Part shown: positions 60,296-64,000 of the stretch, piece after piece
Layout: every line of letters begins with the position of its first letter
How positions within the stretch are numbered: position 1 is the stretch's first letter
The notes under the pieces: generated by a model
Database searches by the model: none
Seen by the model: only the letters and a program-made list of their open reading frames with translations
What the model was told of the DNA's origin: nothing
DNA from: DATAEK01 sp036258055
Lineage (GTDB): Bacteria; Acidobacteriota; Vicinamibacteria; Vicinamibacterales; 2-12-FULL-66-21
Length of the DNA stretch: 64,000 nt
Reading direction: 5' to 3'
Assembly: GCA_036258055.1 (NCBI GenBank)
Contig: DATAEK010000282.1
Span: 62,001-126,000, forward strand
Program-made: the position numbers and the translations under genes

Positions 60296-61576
60296 ATGGG
60301 TGATCTTCGCAACACAACCGACCGCGCTGACGAGTCCTTGCCACTCAGGCTGAAACTGGACAACGAGAGCCGGACGGGCGCCCGGATAAAAGTCGTGGGC
60401 GTCGGCGGCGGCGGGAGCAATGCCGTGAACCGCATGGTGAGCGCGGGTCTCGAGGGCGTCGAGTTCATCATCGCCAACACGGACTTGCAGGCGCTCAAGC
60501 TCAACGCTGCGCCGAACAAGCTGCAGATTGGCGCGAAGCTGACGAAAGGTCTCGGAGCCGGGGCGGATCCCACCGTCGGCCGTCAGGCCGCGCTCGAAGA
60601 CACCGACAAGCTCATCGAAGCGCTCGACGGTGCCGACATGGTCTTCGTGACGACCGGCCTCGGCGGCGGCACGGGCACCGGCGGGGCGCCGGTGATCGCC
60701 AGCCTCGCCAGCGAGCTCGGCGCACTGACGATCGCCGTCGTCACCAAACCGTTCCGTTTCGAAGGGCGCAAGCGTCAACTCCAGGCGGAGCAGGGCCTCG
60801 AAGAGCTCCGCGAATGCGTCGACACGGTCATCACCATTCCCAACGAGCGCCTCCTTGCCACGATCACCCGGAGCACGTCGCTCAACGACGCCTTCAGCAC
60901 GGCAGACGATGTGCTGCGGCAGGCGATTCAGGGCATTTCGGACCTGATTCTCGTGCCGGGCATGATCAATCTCGACTTCGCCGACGTGAAGACAATCATG
61001 GCCGGCATGGGTCTCGCGATCATGGGCACAGGCCTGGCCGAAGGGGAGAATCGCGCGATGGCGGCGGCCAACCTCGCGATCTCGAGCCCGCTCCTCGAAG
61101 ACGCATCGGTGAAGGGTGCTCGAGGAGTGATCATCAACGTCACTGGTGGCCCGGACTTGTCGCTCATCGAAGTCAGCGAAGCCTCCGGCATCATCCAGGA
61201 GGCCGCGCACGAAGATGCCAACATCATCTTCGGCGCCGTCGTCGACCCGCAGATGGGTGGGAAGGTGAAGATCACGGTCATCGCCACCGGGTTCGACAGG
61301 CCTGTCGCGAGTCGGTCTCTGTCGCCCACCGCATCGCAAACGCCGGTCGATCTGCAGTCGTACGCCAACTGGAAGCAGGAAGCCAGCGAACGCGTCGCCG
61401 CCGCGGGTGGCGGCGGGGGATCACGCGTGACCTTCTCCCGTCGTCCGGCTCTCGATCTGCCGTTGACGCCGCCACAGCCCGCGGCTGACTCGGCGCCCAC
61501 CGCCCCGGGCGCAGAGTTCGAGCCCGTGTCACCGCTCGACGTGCCGGCGTTTCTCCGGCGGCAGAGCGAAGGGTAG
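60296..61576 (+). CDS. ftsZ: Cell division protein FtsZ
   Basis: Tubulin-like GTPase forming the Z ring, 426 residues. KVVGVGGGGSNAVNRM starts the GTP-binding domain, the tubulin signature GGGTGTG is at 123-129, and the catalytic T7 loop NLDFAD is at 225-230. After a linker of about 75 residues the C-terminal conserved peptide LDVPAFLRRQ binds FtsA. GGGAGG lies 8 nt upstream of the ATG. It is last in the dcw operon, and a strong hairpin follows the stop. Confidence 0.98.
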   Translation: MGDLRNTTDRADESLPLRLKLDNESRTGARIKVVGVGGGGSNAVNRMVSAGLEGVEFIIANTDLQALKLNAAPNKLQIGAKLTKGLGAGADPTVGRQAALEDTDKLIEALDGADMVFVTTGLGGGTGTGGAPVIASLASELGALTIAVVTKPFRFEGRKRQLQAEQGLEELRECVDTVITIPNERLLATITRSTSLNDAFSTADDVLRQAIQGISDLILVPGMINLDFADVKTIMAGMGLAIMGTGLAEGENRAMAAANLAISSPLLEDASVKGARGVIINVTGGPDLSLIEVSEASGIIQEAAHEDANIIFGAVVDPQMGGKVKITVIATGFDRPVASRSLSPTASQTPVDLQSYANWKQEASERVAAAGGGGGSRVTFSRRPALDLPLTPPQPAADSAPTAPGAEFEPVSPLDVPAFLRRQSEG

Positions 61577-61599
61577 CCGCGGACGCTGCGCGTCCGCGG
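61577..61599 (+). terminator. Hairpin after ftsZ, probable end of the dcw operon
   Basis: A perfect 10-bp stem CCGCGGACGC (61577-61586) pairs with 61590-61599 around a TGC loop. It begins one base after the ftsZ TAG. There is no T tract, so it could be a hairpin terminator that relies on other factors, or an mRNA 3'-end stabiliser. Confidence 0.65.
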
Positions 61600-61630
61600 A
61601 TGGGAAATGGCAATGGCAGATGGCAAATGG
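61600..61630. repeat. Tandem ATGGCAA-type heptads after ftsZ
   Basis: ATGG(G/C)-containing units of 6-7 bp (ATGGGAA, ATGGCA, ATGGCAG, ATGGCAA, ATGGGCG) follow the ftsZ hairpin. The unit is the same as in the inverted array at 2705-2778, which shows that a unit can recur at distant sites. Confidence 0.75.
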
Positions 61631-61654
61631 GCGAGCGGCCAGGGCCGAGGCAGG

Positions 61655-61897
61655 CTACGCCACGGCCCACGCTTTGGCAGCCGCGAGTGAGCCGGCCGGG
61701 GGCACAGGCCGATCGACAATTTGCGCAAAGTGCGAGTCAGCGACGTGGCTCAGCCGGTCGCTGACTTGTCTTTGATTCCAGACTTCCTCCGCTTGAGCCA
61801 ACTCCATCAGCGGCAACGGCGCAGCGGCCGCGTGCGGAAACATGCCGGCCGCCTCGCCTAGGGCGGCTCGCGCGCGTGATAGACTGAATAAATCCAC
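61655..61897 (-). CDS. Possible small hypothetical protein (80 aa)
   Basis: A minus-strand frame of 80 codons lies alone in the roughly 440-bp gap between the post-ftsZ repeat and the radical SAM gene. The predicted product has no signal peptide, membrane helix or known motif. The first codons (GTG start, TTA and CTA codons) are unlike the neighbouring genes, and an internal ATG at residue 19 might be the true start. No ribosome binding site is clear. The rest of the gap (61898-62073) shows nothing recognisable. Confidence 0.22.
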   Translation of the reverse strand: MDLFSLSRARAALGEAAGMFPHAAAAPLPLMELAQAEEVWNQRQVSDRLSHVADSHFAQIVDRPVPPAGSLAAAKAWAVA

Positions 61898-62073
61898 GGA
61901 ACGCGCGAGCGGCGACGTTGCAGACAGAGCCCTCGCACCACCCCGTGAGCCGCGCCCGGTGATGGCGGTCCATCGCTGCCGACCGGTCGAGGCTGAGACA
62001 CTCCGTTCGTTCCTCTCGCCGGGCGAATGACGCCGGAGTCGGCAACGGCCGACGGGTTCCGGCCCGACACTTC

Positions 62074-63816
62074 ATGAAGAACTGGCAGCAGCGCGAACGC
62101 GCGCGGGAGACGCTCGCCCGCGAAGTTGGCTACGTGCAGAAGCCGCACGGCGGACGAGTGCGCGTCGCGCTCGCCTTCCCGAACACCTACTACGTCGGGA
62201 TGTCGAGCCTCGGCTTCCAGACGATCTACCGGCTTTTCAATGCGATAGACGACGTGGTGTGCGAGCGGGTGTTCCTGCCGGGCAGGCAGGAGCTGCAGCA
62301 GCAGCTTGCGTCCGGCACGCCGCTCGTGACCCTCGAATCGCAGACCCCAATCTCCGACTTCGACGTCCTCGCGTTCTCCGTCTCCTTCGAATGGGACTAC
62401 ACGAACGTCGTCTCGATGTTGAGGCTGACGAAGCTGCCGCCGCGGGCAGCGGATCGATCCGGGCGCCATCCGCTCGTGGTCATCGGAGGGGCGATCACAT
62501 TCGTGAATCCGGAGCCGCTGGCGTTGTTTGCTGATGTCATCGCGGCGGGTGAGGGCGAAGTGCTGGTGCCGGAGCTCATCGCGGCGCTGCGTGAAGGGAG
62601 CCCTCGAAGCGAGCTCCTCACGCGGCTCGCGAATAGTCGCGGCTTCTACATTCCATCGCTCTACGACGTGCGCTACGAGCACGACGGGACGATCGCTGCG
62701 TTCGAGGCACGAGAAGGAAGTGGCGCGCCGCCGGTGGTGAAGAAGGCGGCCGTGCGGAGCGCGGAGAAGCTCGATCCTCCGGCCACGTCCATCTTCACTC
62801 CGGATACCGAGTTCGGGTCCCGCTTCCTCATCGAGGTCGTGCGCGGCTGCGCCAATCTCTGCCGGTTCTGCTGGGCGGGCTACAACTACCTGCCGGTTCG
62901 GGCATTTCCCGCCGATCGCATTCTGCACCTGGCCGCCGAGGCACGGAAGCACTCGTCGCGTGCCGGACTGGTGTCGATCGCGTTGTGCGATCACCCGGAG
63001 ATCGAGCGAATCCTGACCAGCCTTCTGGACATGGGCTACTCGATCAGTCCCGCGTCGCTGAGGCTCGACGACCTGACAGCGCAAATCGTCTCGCTGCTGC
63101 ACAAGAGCGGGGAACGTACGATCACGATCGCGCCCGAAACCGGTTCCGATCGGCTCCGCCGGGTGATCAACAAGACCGTGACGAACGAGGAGATTCTCAA
63201 GAGCACGGAACTCATCTTCGAGAGCGGCATCGAGAACCTGAAGCTGTACTACATGATCGGCCTGCCCACCGAGCAGGACGAGGATCTCGTCGCCATTCGC
63301 GACCTGACGCTTCAGATGCGCGACATCATGATGAAGCACGGCCGGTCCCGGGGACGGGCCGGCCGGATCATTGGAAGCGTCAACCCGCTCATTCCGAAGC
63401 CTGGAACGACCTATCAGTGGCTGCCGATGGAGGATCCGGCGCTGACCGACCGCAAGGGGAAACGCCTGCGGCAGCTGCTGGCCGGCATCGACAACGTCTA
63501 CTTCACGATCAAGTCGGAGCGGCATTCGTACTACCAGGCGCTGCTGTCGCTCGGCGACAGACGGGTTGCCTCCACCATCGAAGCGGCCGAGCGCAACGGC
63601 GGCAACTGGCGTGGCGCGGTCGCCGAAACCGGACTCGACGCAGACTTCTACATCTTTCGCGACCGCTCCCGTGACGCGCTGCTGCCATGGGACATCATCG
63701 ACGGCGGCATGAAGGCGTCTTTCTTTCAAAGCGAGCTCCAGAAAGGATTCAGAGAGGAGTGGACGCTGCCCCCGAAACGGCAGAAAGACAACGCCCGTTT
63801 CCTGCCCGTCCTCTAA
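62074..63816 (+). CDS. Radical SAM protein, B12-binding-like N-terminus (TIGR03960-like)
   Basis: Radical SAM protein of 580 residues. Residues 1-180 contain a B12-binding-like Rossmann region (VALAFPNTYYVGMSSLGFQTIY, TPISDFDVLAFSVSFEWDYTN, VVIGGAITFVNPEPLALFAD). The [4Fe-4S] motif C259-x3-C263-x2-C266 lies in RGCANLCRFCWAGY, and ETGSDRLRRVINKTV and YYMIGLPTEQDEDL are barrel signatures. This matches the widespread TIGR03960/YgiQ-like family, often fused or adjacent to a TIGR03936 (DUF2344) protein and found near ribosomal or rng genes; the function is unknown. It stands alone here, after ftsZ. Confidence 0.82.
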   Translation: MKNWQQRERARETLAREVGYVQKPHGGRVRVALAFPNTYYVGMSSLGFQTIYRLFNAIDDVVCERVFLPGRQELQQQLASGTPLVTLESQTPISDFDVLAFSVSFEWDYTNVVSMLRLTKLPPRAADRSGRHPLVVIGGAITFVNPEPLALFADVIAAGEGEVLVPELIAALREGSPRSELLTRLANSRGFYIPSLYDVRYEHDGTIAAFEAREGSGAPPVVKKAAVRSAEKLDPPATSIFTPDTEFGSRFLIEVVRGCANLCRFCWAGYNYLPVRAFPADRILHLAAEARKHSSRAGLVSIALCDHPEIERILTSLLDMGYSISPASLRLDDLTAQIVSLLHKSGERTITIAPETGSDRLRRVINKTVTNEEILKSTELIFESGIENLKLYYMIGLPTEQDEDLVAIRDLTLQMRDIMMKHGRSRGRAGRIIGSVNPLIPKPGTTYQWLPMEDPALTDRKGKRLRQLLAGIDNVYFTIKSERHSYYQALLSLGDRRVASTIEAAERNGGNWRGAVAETGLDADFYIFRDRSRDALLPWDIIDGGMKASFFQSELQKGFREEWTLPPKRQKDNARFLPVL

Positions 63817-63827
63817 GTCGTTCCGGG

Positions 63828-63855
63828 GTTCTCAGTTCTCGTTCTAGAGTTCGCC
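63828..63855. repeat. Short GTTCTC-type heptad repeat between convergent gene ends
   Basis: GTTCTCA, GTTCTCG, TTCTAGA and GTTCGCC follow each other in 7-bp steps; only the first two are close copies. The array spans the gap between the radical SAM stop and the minus-strand gene and includes that gene's TAG stop codon. It is weaker than the other arrays. Confidence 0.5.
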
Positions 63856-64000
63856 GGCGACCGGCGTTCTGGCTTCGTGTTCGGTGTAGGCCTGCAGAAT
63901 CAGATCACGCACCTTGTCCTGCGCCGCGGTATCAGACAGCGGCCGCAGCAGCGCAAAGCTGCGGCGCTCGCCATTGACCGAGTACTGGCGCGCCGGGAAC
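63844..64000 (-). CDS. Unidentified protein, C-terminal end (partial, runs off right edge)
   Basis: A minus-strand open frame enters from the right edge and ends at a TAG (63844-63846), giving at least 51 residues: a short segment with RQYSVNGERRSFALLRPL and an acidic helical end (DLILQAYTEHEARTPVAGEL). The codon use is like the neighbours and there is no stop up to the edge. No family can be assigned from this fragment. Confidence 0.5.
   Translation of the reverse strand, partial: FPARQYSVNGERRSFALLRPLSDTAAQDKVRDLILQAYTEHEARTPVAGEL

Noticed and set aside
58625..61339. Open frame of 904 codons on the minus strand opposite ftsQ, ftsA and ftsZ
   Set aside because: It is antisense to three unmistakable genes, has a composition rich in Arg, His and Asp typical of a GC-rich shadow frame, and shows no domain.

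Overview
The window is a GC-rich, gene-dense bacterial chromosome segment. A complete division and cell-wall (dcw) cluster starts with mraZ, MurE carries the DNPR motif of meso-diaminopimelate-adding enzymes, and no phage, plasmid or complete transposon genes are visible. Gene content, the probable fused alpha/beta E1 dehydrogenase and the many intergenic palindromic and short tandem repeats suggest an Acidobacteriota (Vicinamibacteria-like) genome. That placement is inference only, because no 16S or other taxonomic marker is present.

Layout. (1) 1-7.1 kb holds housekeeping and miscellaneous genes: an E1 2-oxoacid dehydrogenase running off the left edge, a cupin, an atypical SDR, a rhomboid protease, a fosmidomycin-resistance-like MFS exporter, the lipid II flippase MurJ and a GatB/YqeY protein. 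(2) 7.1-43.5 kb is a surface-glycan region, almost all on the minus strand with many 4-bp start/stop overlaps. It encodes polytopic GT-C-like glycosyltransferases, several GT2 enzymes (two resembling polyprenol-phosphate mannosyltransferases), GT4 and GT9 transferases, a Wzx-type flippase, an NAD-dependent sugar-nucleotide epimerase/dehydratase, a DegT-type aminotransferase, an MBOAT acyltransferase with an SGNH partner, a GNAT, a NodB-like deacetylase, two methyltransferases, a secretin-N-like periplasmic protein and three radical SAM enzymes. (3) 43.5-44.6 kb is a YchF-type GTPase reading into the glycan operon and divergent from mraZ. (4) 44.7-61.6 kb is the dcw cluster on the plus strand: mraZ, rsmH, ftsL-like, ftsI, murE, murF, mraY, murD, ftsW, murG, murC, ftsQ, ftsA, ftsZ. 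It has a good sigma70 promoter and three MraZ-type operator repeats ahead of mraZ, and no murB or ddl. (5) 61.6-64 kb carries a large radical SAM protein and the 3' end of an unidentified minus-strand gene.

How it works together. MurE/F/D/C, MraY, MurG, MurJ, FtsW and FtsI make, flip and polymerise lipid II at the FtsZ/FtsA/FtsQ/FtsL septum. The glycan region plausibly builds, decorates (acetyl, methyl, amino, deacetylated sugars) and flips a lipid-linked surface polysaccharide using polyprenyl-phosphate sugar donors made by the DPM1-like GT2s and used by the GT-C proteins.

The most unusual material is (a) the radical SAM trio inside the glycan operon, (b) a beta-rich module with a shared GVMLD motif at opposite ends of two membrane GT-C proteins, and (c) recurring intergenic repeats: 7-bp or 9-bp tandem repeats with different unit sequences at gene ends, and a GTAGCGTCCGGCTT palindromic repeat that twice supplies the stop codon of the upstream gene.
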